NCBI GenBank assembly: GCA_963733145.1
Contig: CAVTCJ010000006.1
Span: forward strand, 186,001 to 250,000
Direction: 5' to 3'
From: JAHIKV01 sp963733145
GTDB taxonomy: Bacteria; Planctomycetota; Planctomycetia; Pirellulales; Thermoguttaceae
DNA: 64,000 nt
Positions 1 to 7,343 of this stretch are shown here, one piece after another. Every line of letters begins with the position of its first letter. Within the stretch, counting starts at the first letter, position 1. Position numbers and translations under genes: made by a program. Below the pieces are notes generated by a model that saw only the letters and a program-made list of their open reading frames with translations, had not been told where the DNA came from and did not search any database.

Positions 1-152
1 CTACTTTCCTAACTGTGCCCAGTTGCATAAGGATTTGCGGCGCCGCGCCCGCCGCTTCGCTGGGGGACGCGGCGAAAAATCGACACCCTTGCCTATTGAT
101 TATAGCAGATATTGGCAATCAGGATAGCACCGCCATCCTGTTCACCCGCCGT

Positions 153-527
153 CTAATATCTGTAATGGAACTGCATGCCGTGGAACAACGGAACGCTAAC
201 ACACTGCCAGGCCAGCAAACACATTCCAACCCAAACTAGAGCGAGGATCCACATTGTAGACAAGATCAGCTCAAACCACACATGGGATTTCGGCCACCGC
301 CAGATGATTACGATTCCGATTAGCAGCCCCACTGCTGGAACCAGGAACGTATATGCACCATGCAAAGTGACGAAAGTGATGTAAGGGACCTGCCCCGAAT
401 CGGCGTCCGGATGCTCAAAAATGAATCGCGTGCGAGAAGCATGGTTGTACATCACCACAAAACAGCACGCCAAGAGTGATATAGCAAATGCCGTCAACAG
501 CCGTAAGAACTGTACACCGCGAGTCAT
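153..527 (-). CDS. Small membrane protein of unknown function
   Basis: A 124-residue protein with three hydrophobic segments at about residues 6-26, 54-78 and 86-110, so probably an inner-membrane protein. A purine-rich GAGAGGG about eight bases before the ATG supports the start. I recognise no family. It is followed downstream on the same strand by nothing recognisable before the window edge. Bases 1-152 hold no gene I can support. Confidence 0.55.
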   Translation of the reverse strand: MTRGVQFLRLLTAFAISLLACCFVVMYNHASRTRFIFEHPDADSGQVPYITFVTLHGAYTFLVPAVGLLIGIVIIWRWPKSHVWFELILSTMWILALVWVGMCLLAWQCVSVPLFHGMQFHYRY

Positions 528-591
528 GAGTGTACCCTCTCTTTCTGTTGCCGATGTGAAATTGCGAAATGGAAATTCGGGGTTTCCCCGG

Positions 592-680
592 ATTCAACGC
601 CGCGTGGACGCGGCGGCTAAACGATCTTATGCGTTCTGCAATTTTCAATTTGCATTATGCAATTTGCAATTTGCATTCCA
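592..680. repeat. Half palindromic element and AT-rich short repeats downstream of guaA
   Basis: Bases about 592-622 resemble one arm of the GTTTAGC-type palindromes found elsewhere in the window (GCCGCGTGGACGCGGCGGCTAAAC). Bases 645-678 are several copies of an AATTTGCA unit ending just before the guaA stop codon. No gene is supported here. Confidence 0.4.
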
Positions 681-2230
681 TCATTCCCACTCGATCGTCG
701 CCGGCGGTTTGCTGCTGATGTCGTAGACCACGCGGTTTACCCCGCTGACTTCGTTGATGATGCGGGTCGAGATGCGGGCCAGCAGGTCGTAAGGCAGATG
801 GCTCCAGTCGGCCGTCATAAAGTCCTCGGTGTCGATCGAACGGACGGCGACCACGTCGGCGTAGGTTCGGGCGTCGCCCATCACGCCCACGCTCTGAACG
901 GGCAACAACACCGCAAAAGCCTGTGCGGTCTGGCGATACAGCCCGGCCCGCTTGATCTCGCCGACCACGATGGCGTCGGCCTCGCGGAGCACGTCGAGCC
1001 GCGGCTTGGTCACCTCGCCCACGCAGCGGACCGCCAGCCCGGGACCGGGGAAGGGGTGCCGCCAGACGATGTCGTCGGGCAGTCCCAACTGCCCGCCCAG
1101 CGTGCGGACCTCGTCCTTGAACAGGTCGCGGAGTGGTTCGATCAGCTCGAAGGCCATGTCGTCGGGCAGTCCGCCCACGTTGTGGTGCAGCTTGATCGTG
1201 GCCGCCGGTCCGTCGGGAGAGCCGCCGCTCTCGATCACGTCGGGATAGAGCGTGCCCTGGGCGAGAAACTTGGCGCCCTCGATCTTCGCCGCTTCATCGG
1301 CGAAGCACTCGATGAAGGCGTGGCCGATTCGCCGGCGTTTTTCCTGCGGTTCGACCGCGCCGGCCAGCGCCGTGAGGAATTTATTCTCCGCCTTGACCAC
1401 GTGCAGATCGGTCCGAAAATGGTCGGAGAACTCGCGGATCACCGCTTCCTCTTCGTCTTTGCGGAGCAGGCCGTTATCGACCAGGATGCAGGAGAGTTGC
1501 GGCCCGATGGCCTCGGCCAGCAGGGCGGCGACGACCGCGGAATCGACCCCGCCGCTCAGTCCGCAGACGACCCGGTCCCGGCCCACGCGTCGGCGGACCG
1601 AGTCGATCGTCTCGCGGGCGAAATCGCCCAGCCGCCACGTGCCCGTGCAACCGCATATTTTCTTCAGGAAATTGCCGATGATCGCCGGGCCCTGCGGCGT
1701 GTGCGTCACCTCCGGATGGAACTGCAAACCGTAAATCGGCAGCCGCCGATGTCTCACCGCCGCCACCGGACACGTTTCGGTGGCCGCCAGCGGCAGGAAA
1801 TCGTCGGAGACCCGCGCCACCTGATCGCCGTGGCTCATCCAAACGTCGATCTCCTCGGGCAGGTCGGCGAGCAGTTCGTTCGAGTCGGTTACACGGCAGC
1901 GGGCGCGGCCGTACTCCCGCGCGGGAAAGTTGTGTACCTCGCCGCCCAGCGCTTGGCAGGCGAGCTGCATCCCGTAGCAGATGCCGAGGATCGGCAGGCC
2001 GAGGTTGAAAATCTCCGCGTCGCACCGCGGGCGCCGGCCGCGTATACGCTGGCCGGGCCGCCGGAAAGGATCAGTCCCCGCGGGGCCAGTTCGCGGATTC
2101 GGGCGGCGGCGATGTCGTGCCGCACGATCTCGCAGAAGACGTGCTGTTGGCGCACCCGCCGGGCGATCAACTGTGCGTATTGCGAGCCGAAATCGAGCAC
2201 CAGGACCTTTTCGTCGGCCAGCCTCTTCAT
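681..2230 (-). CDS. guaA: GMP synthase (glutamine-hydrolysing), one frameshift
   Basis: GMP synthase converts XMP, glutamine and ATP to GMP in the cytosol. The N-terminal class-I glutamine amidotransferase domain shows VLDFGSQYAQLIARR, the nucleophile motif GICYGMQ and the HPEV histidine/glutamate motif. The ATP-pyrophosphatase domain shows the P-loop LSGGVDSAVV, and the protein ends with the typical PPATIEWE. The start is the ATG giving MKRLADEKVLVLDF. The reading frame breaks once, at about 2026-2034 between ASVYAAGAR and CDAEIFNLG, where one base appears to be missing; restoring it gives 516 residues, normal for GuaA. Because GuaA is usually needed for guanine synthesis and both halves are perfectly conserved, a sequencing error is more likely than decay. 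Confidence 0.95.
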
Positions 2231-2292
2231 AGCCCACCCTCCGGGGGAAACCCCGAATTATAGAGCCTTCAGGGAGGGGTGGCTAGGGGGGC

Positions 2293-2571
2293 TTAACCGA
2301 AGAATTGCTCGTATTCATCATGCTTGCCGACCCAAAACCAAGTTATCGCCTTTTCGCCGGCTGCATCTTTCTCCGCTACTCCAACGGCCCGATAGCCACG
2401 AGTGATTCGGACGGACCAAATGTCCTCTTGGATGTTGATGCACTTGAAGCGCAGCGAAGGGTGAAAAGGATTTTCGAGCCAGAGTTCATACGCTTTCCGG
2501 GCTCTGTTTCTAAGCGACTCATCGAGGGTCGCATACGATTCCCAGAAGGACGGAAGAGCAGAGGATTTCAT
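2293..2571 (-). CDS. RelE/ParE-type toxin
   Basis: A 92-residue basic protein with the compact RelE/ParE (HigB-like) toxin pattern: a helical N-terminal half rich in Arg/Lys (SLRNRARKAYELWLENP), a strand pair around VRITRGYRAVG, and an aromatic C-terminus WFWVGKHDEYEQFF. Such toxins usually cleave ribosome-bound mRNA or, in the ParE branch, inhibit gyrase; the sequence alone does not say which. It overlaps the upstream antitoxin gene by four bases (ATGA), the usual arrangement for translational coupling. Family call is strong, target is unknown. Confidence 0.8.
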   Translation of the reverse strand: MKSSALPSFWESYATLDESLRNRARKAYELWLENPFHPSLRFKCINIQEDIWSVRITRGYRAVGVAEKDAAGEKAITWFWVGKHDEYEQFFG

Positions 2572-2804
2572 AAATCATCCGGGTTGAGTGGGCTTGCCAT
2601 TCCCCGAGAGATTTCCTCTCGCGCCTTTCTGGCTGCCGCGACCAGTTTGTCCTGAGAGTGGGCGAACGATTCCGTCCACTGCATCTCATCGCGCAAGTCC
2701 TCGACATATTCCTGCAAATGCTCCAGCACCCGCTCTTGGATCGGCTCCGGGAGCGATTCCATCATTTGCAGCACTGTTGCGGTGGCAGTCGACACAATCA
2801 ACAC
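2568..2804 (-). CDS. Antitoxin of the RelE/ParE-type pair
   Basis: A 78-residue acidic helical protein directly upstream of, and overlapping, the toxin gene. The N-terminal half (MESLPEPIQERVLEHLQEYVEDLRDE) is predicted helical and could carry dimerisation or DNA binding. The C-terminal half is a flexible segment ending in PLNPDDL, consistent with a toxin-wrapping tail. The function is assigned from size, charge and position rather than from a recognised DNA-binding fold. The pair is probably autoregulated. Confidence 0.7.
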   Translation of the reverse strand: MLIVSTATATVLQMMESLPEPIQERVLEHLQEYVEDLRDEMQWTESFAHSQDKLVAAARKAREEISRGMASPLNPDDL

Positions 2805-2950
2805 TCCTTATTTGCAAGCACCCCTCAATTGTATGGTTGCCGGCATCGACTGTCAAGTTGAAACGCTACGCCTCCGCGACCATTGCCGCATTTCCAGGGG
2901 GTGGGTATGATGCAGTATAATCCAATCAAGGACTTTTTTCCCACAGAGTT

Positions 2951-3838
2951 ATGCTGATTCTACTGACCAACGACGACGGAATTTACGCGCCCGGTTTGGC
3001 GGCGATGGAACGCGAACTGAGCACGCTGGGCGAGGTGACGGTCGTGGCCCCGGCCACGGAGCAGAGCGGCGTGGGACATTCGATCACCTACCTCTCGCCG
3101 CTGATCGTCAAGGAGGTGTTTCGCGGCGACGACGACGGCGGCGAACGGCGCTGGGGCTGGGCCGTCGAGGGAAGCCCGGCCGACTGCGTCAAAATCGGCG
3201 TGCAGCAGTTTTGCCCCCGCCCGCCCGATCTGGTCGTCAGCGGCATCAACGGCGGGCTGAACGCGGGGATCAACGTGCTCTACTCGGGCACGGTGGCGGC
3301 GGCCATCGAAGGGGCCTTCTTTGGCATCACCAGCGTGGCCGTCTCGCTGGAGTTCGACGAGCACGCCCGCTTCGATCGCGCCGCCCGGCTGGCCGCGGCG
3401 ATCATCCGCCGGATTTTGGCCAACAAGGGGCCCGGCCCGCAACTTTATAATCTGAACCTGCCCACCGCCGCGCTGACGGGCGAGCCGGAGGTCTGCGTCG
3501 TGCCGATGAACGTCACCCGCTACGGCGGCGGCATCCAGAAGCGGGTCGATCCCTGGGGCCGCGACTATTACTGGCTCACCGGCGGACCGCCGGCAACCGT
3601 CCCCGACCACGAAACCGATCTCTCCGCCTTGGGCAAAGGCAAAGTGACCATCACGCCGCTGGAATACGACATGACCCGCCGGGCGACCCTGAACGAGATG
3701 CAAAGCTGGCAGTTTCACCTCTCGGCGGCGGATGCCGAAAATCAGAGCGGGGCAGCGGATTTTTCCGTCCCTTCCATGCGAATAGGACATAAGAAACGGA
3801 GGTTTAACGATGAGAACGAATCGTCAAGTCAATCATAG
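2951..3838 (+). CDS. surE: 5'/3'-nucleotidase SurE
   Basis: SurE is a metal-dependent phosphatase acting on nucleoside monophosphates and implicated in stationary-phase survival. The metal-binding residues are visible in the N-terminal LLTNDDG (Asp8, Asp9), in EQSGVGHSIT and in VSGINGGLNAG. At 295 residues it is somewhat longer than the usual 250-260. The extra length is a C-terminal tail (RIGHKKRRFNDENE) that overlaps the start of the following lipoprotein gene by 29 bases, and may be a late extension of the frame. Confidence 0.93.
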   Translation: MLILLTNDDGIYAPGLAAMERELSTLGEVTVVAPATEQSGVGHSITYLSPLIVKEVFRGDDDGGERRWGWAVEGSPADCVKIGVQQFCPRPPDLVVSGINGGLNAGINVLYSGTVAAAIEGAFFGITSVAVSLEFDEHARFDRAARLAAAIIRRILANKGPGPQLYNLNLPTAALTGEPEVCVVPMNVTRYGGGIQKRVDPWGRDYYWLTGGPPATVPDHETDLSALGKGKVTITPLEYDMTRRATLNEMQSWQFHLSAADAENQSGAADFSVPSMRIGHKKRRFNDENESSSQS

Positions 3839-4436
3839 CCGGCGGCTGTTAGCACTACTGCGCGAGGTCGGTGGTCGCGTGAAAGGGGACTGGCTCCGTC
3901 GCAGTGACCGACCAGCCTTGCCAAAACGCTTTGCGGCGACGGTGCCTGTCCCCTTTCACGCCGACCGTCGCGAAGTAGTGTTAGCCCCCGGCTATTTGTT
4001 CCTGCTGACGGCGTTGGCCGTAGGACTAATCGGTTGCAACAATTACCAGCCGACGCCGGAACCGGCGCCGCGGCCGGCGGCCAAATCTCCGCCCGCCGAA
4101 ACCAAGCCGGCGCCCGTCCAGCCATCGCTGGTTATGGTGAAGAAGAAGGCCGCCGTGGGCGTCGGCAAAAAGGGGCACTACGGCAAGGGCATCATAGCGA
4201 CTCCGCTGGGCAGCCTCTTCGCCGCCGAAGAGAGAATCGACTTCGAGGTCCAAATCCCCCATGCGATGCAAATGTTCAAGGCGCTCAATGGCCGCGCGCC
4301 GAAGGACACCGAAGAGTTTATGGAGAAGATCATCAAGGAATACCGCATCCGGCTGCCCGAGTTGCCCGAGGGACAACGCTATGAGTACGATCCCAAGACC
4401 GAGCAACTCATGGTGCTGGTTCCCGAGGAAGAATAA
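3810..4436 (+). CDS. Lipoprotein with a palindromic element inside its signal region
   Basis: The protein has a lipobox-like signal (LLTALAVGLIGC) followed by a Pro/Ala-rich linker and a soluble C-terminal domain of about 110 residues with no fold I recognise. A strong GGAGG lies seven bases before the ATG at 3810. Between that start and the hydrophobic segment lies about 46 codons contributed by a palindromic element (3848-3985), so the signal peptide has an abnormally long hydrophilic front. A GTG at 3978, inside the element's right arm, would give a compact lipoprotein signal and could be the working start. Operon with surE is implied by the overlap. Function unknown. Confidence 0.7.
   Translation: MRTNRQVNHSRRLLALLREVGGRVKGDWLRRSDRPALPKRFAATVPVPFHADRREVVLAPGYLFLLTALAVGLIGCNNYQPTPEPAPRPAAKSPPAETKPAPVQPSLVMVKKKAAVGVGKKGHYGKGIIATPLGSLFAAEERIDFEVQIPHAMQMFKALNGRAPKDTEEFMEKIIKEYRIRLPELPEGQRYEYDPKTEQLMVLVPEEE
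3848..3985. repeat. Palindromic element, family A (copy 1, inside a gene)
   Basis: An imperfect inverted repeat of about 138 bp. The left arm GTTAGCACTACTGCGCGA and the right arm TCGCGAAGTAGTGTTAGC are near-complementary, and internal arms carry GAAAGGGGAC / GTCCCCTTTC. The length is a multiple of three and the element keeps the host frame open. A related copy in the opposite orientation is at about 36867-36983. Confidence 0.85.
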
Positions 4437-4458
4437 GCGTCCTTGAAGTTCGGAATAT

Positions 4459-4537
4459 CAACCACCAAGACACGAAGATACAAAGCCGGGACGCGTCTCA
4501 ATCTCCACCGCGTCGTGTCTTGGTGTCTTTGTGGGAG
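4459..4537. repeat. Imperfect inverted repeat built from ACCAAGACACGAAG units
   Basis: Related units CCACCAAGACACGAAG and CGTGTCTTGGTGTCTTTG face each other across about 30 bp between the lipoprotein and tatC. No gene is supported between 4437 and 4834; the rest of that gap is the next palindrome. Confidence 0.55.
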
Positions 4538-4603
4538 GCTATTGCATCGCAGCAGGGTGTTGGTTTTGATTGCGGCGGGCCGCCGGAGGTGGTACACTGG
4601 ATT

Positions 4604-4810
4604 GGTAACCGTTCACGGGGCGGCAGGGGACTGGTCCATTTTTGGGCGGGAAAACGTAATTTCATCAATAAACCGTGGGCCGAAAACATGGACCTGTCCC
4701 CCTCCCGCCGCCCCAGGGGGACAGTCCCATTTTCGCGGCGGTAAAACTAATTCGCAGGGCAACGTCTCTCGCGCCGCGAAAATTGGGACAGTCCCCTGTG
4801 AACGGTTACC
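4604..4810. repeat. Long palindromic element, family B (copy 1)
   Basis: A 207-bp element bounded by GGTAACCGTTCACGGGG and CCCCTGTGAACGGTTACC, perfect terminal inverted repeats. Internal features include GACTGGTCCATTTTT and GGGACAGTCCCATTTTCGC arms. A second copy with the same termini is at 23172-23390. No open frame of note lies inside it. Confidence 0.9.
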
Positions 4811-4834
4811 TGAATTGTTTCCCATTGAGCAATT

Positions 4835-5876
4835 ATGCCCGAACCGATTGAAGACGATCTGTTTAAAGAAAGCACGATGACCTTCGGGGAACACCTCGAA
4901 GAGTTGCGGGCCTGTTTGTTCAAATCGGTCATCGGATTGGCGGTCGGTTTCATCATCGGGCTGTTCATCGGCAGATACGTCGTGCAGTTCATTCAGCAGC
5001 CGCTCTCCAAGGCCCTGAACGCATACTACCAGAACCGAATCCCTTAAGAATGTGCCGGGTGAAAAACATCGGATAGAGGATGAAAAGATGTTGGCCGAAC
5101 AGGTCTACATCGACCCGGCCGAGGTGTTTCAGCAACTGAAACGCATTTATCCGAAACAGCTTGGCGCGATTCAACTCCGCCCGGATCCCAAAGCGGCCAC
5201 GTCCCCGGCCGAGCCGCAAACGGCGGACGAGGGGCCGGACAACCTCCTCCGGCTGAATCTCTGGCGGCTTAGCGAAAACGACCCGCGGGTAAAGCCCAAA
5301 AGCTTCAGTATGCCGGAGTCGTTTACGGTCTACATCAAGGCCTCTCTGCTAGTGGGGGTGCTGCTGGCCTGCCCGTGGATTTTTTATCAGATCTGGTACT
5401 TCGTGGCGGCGGGGCTCTATCCCCACGAAAGGCGCTTCGTCCATATTTATTTGCCCTTCAGTCTCGGTTTGTTCCTGTTCGGGGTTTGCCTGGCGTTTTT
5501 CTTCGTCTTTGAACCGGTGTTGAACTTCTTGCTGAGCTTCAACCGGGCGTTGGGCATCGACCCCGACCCGCGGATCAACGAGTGGCTGGGGTTCGTGCTG
5601 ATTCTGCCGATCGGTTTCGGCATCGGGTTCCAGTTGCCGCTGGTGATGTTGTTTCTGGAACGGATCGGGGTGTTCACGGTGCGGAATTACCTTGCGCAAT
5701 GGAAGATTTCAGTCTTGGTGATCTTTGTGTTGTCGGCGCTGCTTACTCCGCCCGATCCGTACAGCATGATGTTGATGGCGATTCCGCTGACCTTTCTGTT
5801 CTTCGGCGGGGTAATTTTGTGCAAGGTGCTGCCGCGCAAAAACAGCCCGTTCAGAGAAATCCTCGACGGCCGATAA
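4835..5876 (+). CDS. tatC: Twin-arginine translocase subunit TatC, one frameshift
   Basis: TatC is the membrane receptor that binds twin-arginine signal peptides. The N-terminal MTFGEHLEELR matches the TatC signature, followed by a first membrane helix at about residues 28-48. Later segments (GVLLACPWIFYQIWYFVAAGLYP, the EWLGFVLILPIGFGIGFQLP region and LLTPPDP) are typical of the core. The first periplasmic loop is about 110-130 residues, far longer than the usual loop, a trait known in planctomycete TatC. The frame breaks once near 5030-5050 (after AYYQNRI); the span is one base longer than a multiple of three, so one inserted base explains it. Corrected length is about 346 residues. Confidence 0.9.
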
Positions 5877-5928
5877 GCCTCTAACCCCCCTTTCTCTCCG
5901 CATGGGACGAAACCAGTATAGAGTGTTA

Positions 5929-5998
5929 AACACTAGCCCGAAGCGCAAGCGAGGGCAATCCATGGCACTCCCCCTCGCTTGCGCTTCGGGCTAGTGTT
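5929..5998. repeat. Palindromic element with arms AACACTAGCCCGAAGCGCAA
   Basis: Near-perfect inverted repeat: the left arm reads AACACTAGCCCGAAGCGCAA and continues GCGAGGG; the right arm is its complement ending CTAGTGTT, around a loop of about 15 bases. It sits between tatC and gmd. Confidence 0.9.
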
Positions 5999-6047
5999 CG
6001 ACTGGTGAGCAATGAGGACTAAAGGGGCGAAATTCAACGGAGCGACC

Positions 6048-7025
6048 ATGACCCGAAAAGTAGTGATTACCGGCGTGACCGGCCAGGATGGGGCCTGCTT
6101 GGCCCAGTTTTTGCTCGAAAAGGGCTATGAAGTCCACGGCATGGTCCGCCACTCCAGCTCGGCGAACCTGGAACGGATCGAACCGCTTCGCGGCCGCATC
6201 GAACTGCACCAGGCGGACTTGCTGGACCAACTGTCGATCGTCACCATCATCCGCGACGTTCGGCCGCAAGAGCTGTACAATTTCGCCGCCCAGAGTTTCG
6301 TGCCGACCAGTTGGACGCAGCCGCTGTTGACCAGCGAGTTCACCGCCCTGGGCGTGACGCGGATGCTCGAGGCCATCCGCCTGATCGATCCCTCGATCCG
6401 CTTCTACCAGGCCAGCAGCAGCGAGATGTTCGGCAGCGTGCGGGAGGAGCCGCAAAACGAGCAGACCCCCTTCTGGCCCCGCAGTCCCTACGGTGTGGCT
6501 AAAGTCTACGGCCATTGGATCACGGTGAACTATCGGGAGAGTTACGACATCTTCGCTTGCTCGGGCATCATGTTCAACCACGAGTCGCCGCTACGGGGTA
6601 AGGAGTTCGTCAGCCGCAAGGTGACCGACGCCGTCGCCCGGATCAAGCTCGGCCTCCAGGACAAGCTGGTGCTGGGCAATCTCGACGCCATGCGCGACTG
6701 GGGCTACGCGGGCGATTACGTCGAGGCCGCCTGGCTCATGCTCCAGCAGGACAAGCCCGACGACTATGTGGTGGCCACCGGCGTGAAGCATTCGGTTCGA
6801 GAACTGGTTGAGCAGGCGTTCAGCCACGCCGGCCTCGACTGGCGGGAGCACGTCGAGAGCGACCCGAAGTTCTTCCGCCCGGCCGAGGTGAACACGCTCT
6901 GCGGCGACGCCGCCAAGGCCCGCCGCGTGCTCGGCTGGCAGCCGCGGGTATCGTTCGCCGAATTGATCCGCATGATGGTCGACGCCGACCTGGAACGGGT
7001 CGGGCGGGAAAAGGCGGCGGGATAG
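6048..7025 (+). CDS. gmd: GDP-mannose 4,6-dehydratase
   Basis: A short-chain-dehydrogenase-type nucleotide-sugar enzyme that converts GDP-mannose to GDP-4-keto-6-deoxymannose, the precursor of GDP-fucose, GDP-rhamnose and related surface sugars. The Rossmann motif GVTGQDG is at residues 7-13, the catalytic Ser/Thr region is QASSSEMFG, and the YxxxK motif is SPYGVAKVYGHW. NHESPLRGKEFVSRKVT and the GYAGDYVEA segment are characteristic of this family. I chose the ATG at 6048, preceded by GGAGCG, over an in-frame ATG 36 bases upstream, since it begins the first beta strand directly. About 325 residues, normal. A close alternative would be a GDP-rhamnose pathway epimerase. Confidence 0.92.
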   Translation: MTRKVVITGVTGQDGACLAQFLLEKGYEVHGMVRHSSSANLERIEPLRGRIELHQADLLDQLSIVTIIRDVRPQELYNFAAQSFVPTSWTQPLLTSEFTALGVTRMLEAIRLIDPSIRFYQASSSEMFGSVREEPQNEQTPFWPRSPYGVAKVYGHWITVNYRESYDIFACSGIMFNHESPLRGKEFVSRKVTDAVARIKLGLQDKLVLGNLDAMRDWGYAGDYVEAAWLMLQQDKPDDYVVATGVKHSVRELVEQAFSHAGLDWREHVESDPKFFRPAEVNTLCGDAAKARRVLGWQPRVSFAELIRMMVDADLERVGREKAAG

Positions 7026-7033
7026 GCGAAAAC

Positions 7034-7285
7034 ATGGCCAAGTTGACTTTGAATCTTGAAGCGTCCATTGTTGAAAAGGCCAAGCAACTCGCCGAGGTCA
7101 AACATACCAACGTTTCCGCTATGTTCACTCAGTTTGTGGAATCCGCCTCGGCCGGCAACAAGCACGATTTCAGGATCGGCCCCTTGACGCGGAAACTCAG
7201 CGGGATAATCGATTTGCCACCCTGCAAGAGTGACAAAGTATTGATTGCGGAAGCTCTGTCTAAAAAGCACGGAAACGTGCAATGA
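7034..7285 (+). CDS. DUF6364-type antitoxin, orphaned
   Basis: An 83-residue protein of the DUF6364 kind: a ribbon-like N-terminal strand MAKLTLNLEASIVEKAKQLA, then a short helical segment and a basic C-terminus. Family members are antitoxins encoded just before PIN-domain toxins, and here the last codons overlap the first codons of such a toxin, which is truncated. The antitoxin itself looks intact. Confidence 0.75.
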   Translation: MAKLTLNLEASIVEKAKQLAEVKHTNVSAMFTQFVESASAGNKHDFRIGPLTRKLSGIIDLPPCKSDKVLIAEALSKKHGNVQ

Positions 7286-7340
7286 AAGTCCTGTTCGATG
7301 CCGACATCCTTTTGGATGTACCGAAACGGCGGCAGGCAAC
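7282..7340 (+). pseudogene. Truncated PIN-domain toxin (VapC-like) remnant
   Basis: The first 18 or so codons (MKVLFDADILLDVPKRRQ) match the start of VapC-type PIN ribonucleases, including the first catalytic Asp in the FDADILLD motif. The homology then stops and the frame runs into the 3' end of the oppositely oriented symporter gene. The remaining about 110 residues with the other acidic catalytic residues are missing. Confidence 0.7.
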
Positions 7341-7343
7341 TAT

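Noticed and set aside
681..2230. guaA as a pseudogene
   Set aside because: Both sides of the single break are fully conserved, the enzyme is normally essential, and similar breaks affect many other conserved genes in this sequence, which favours a sequencing error.
657..2405. Long open frame (582 codons) on the plus strand across guaA
   Set aside because: It is the antisense shadow of guaA in GC-rich DNA, with a Gln/Arg/Asp-rich sequence and no family resemblance; the minus strand encodes a conserved enzyme.
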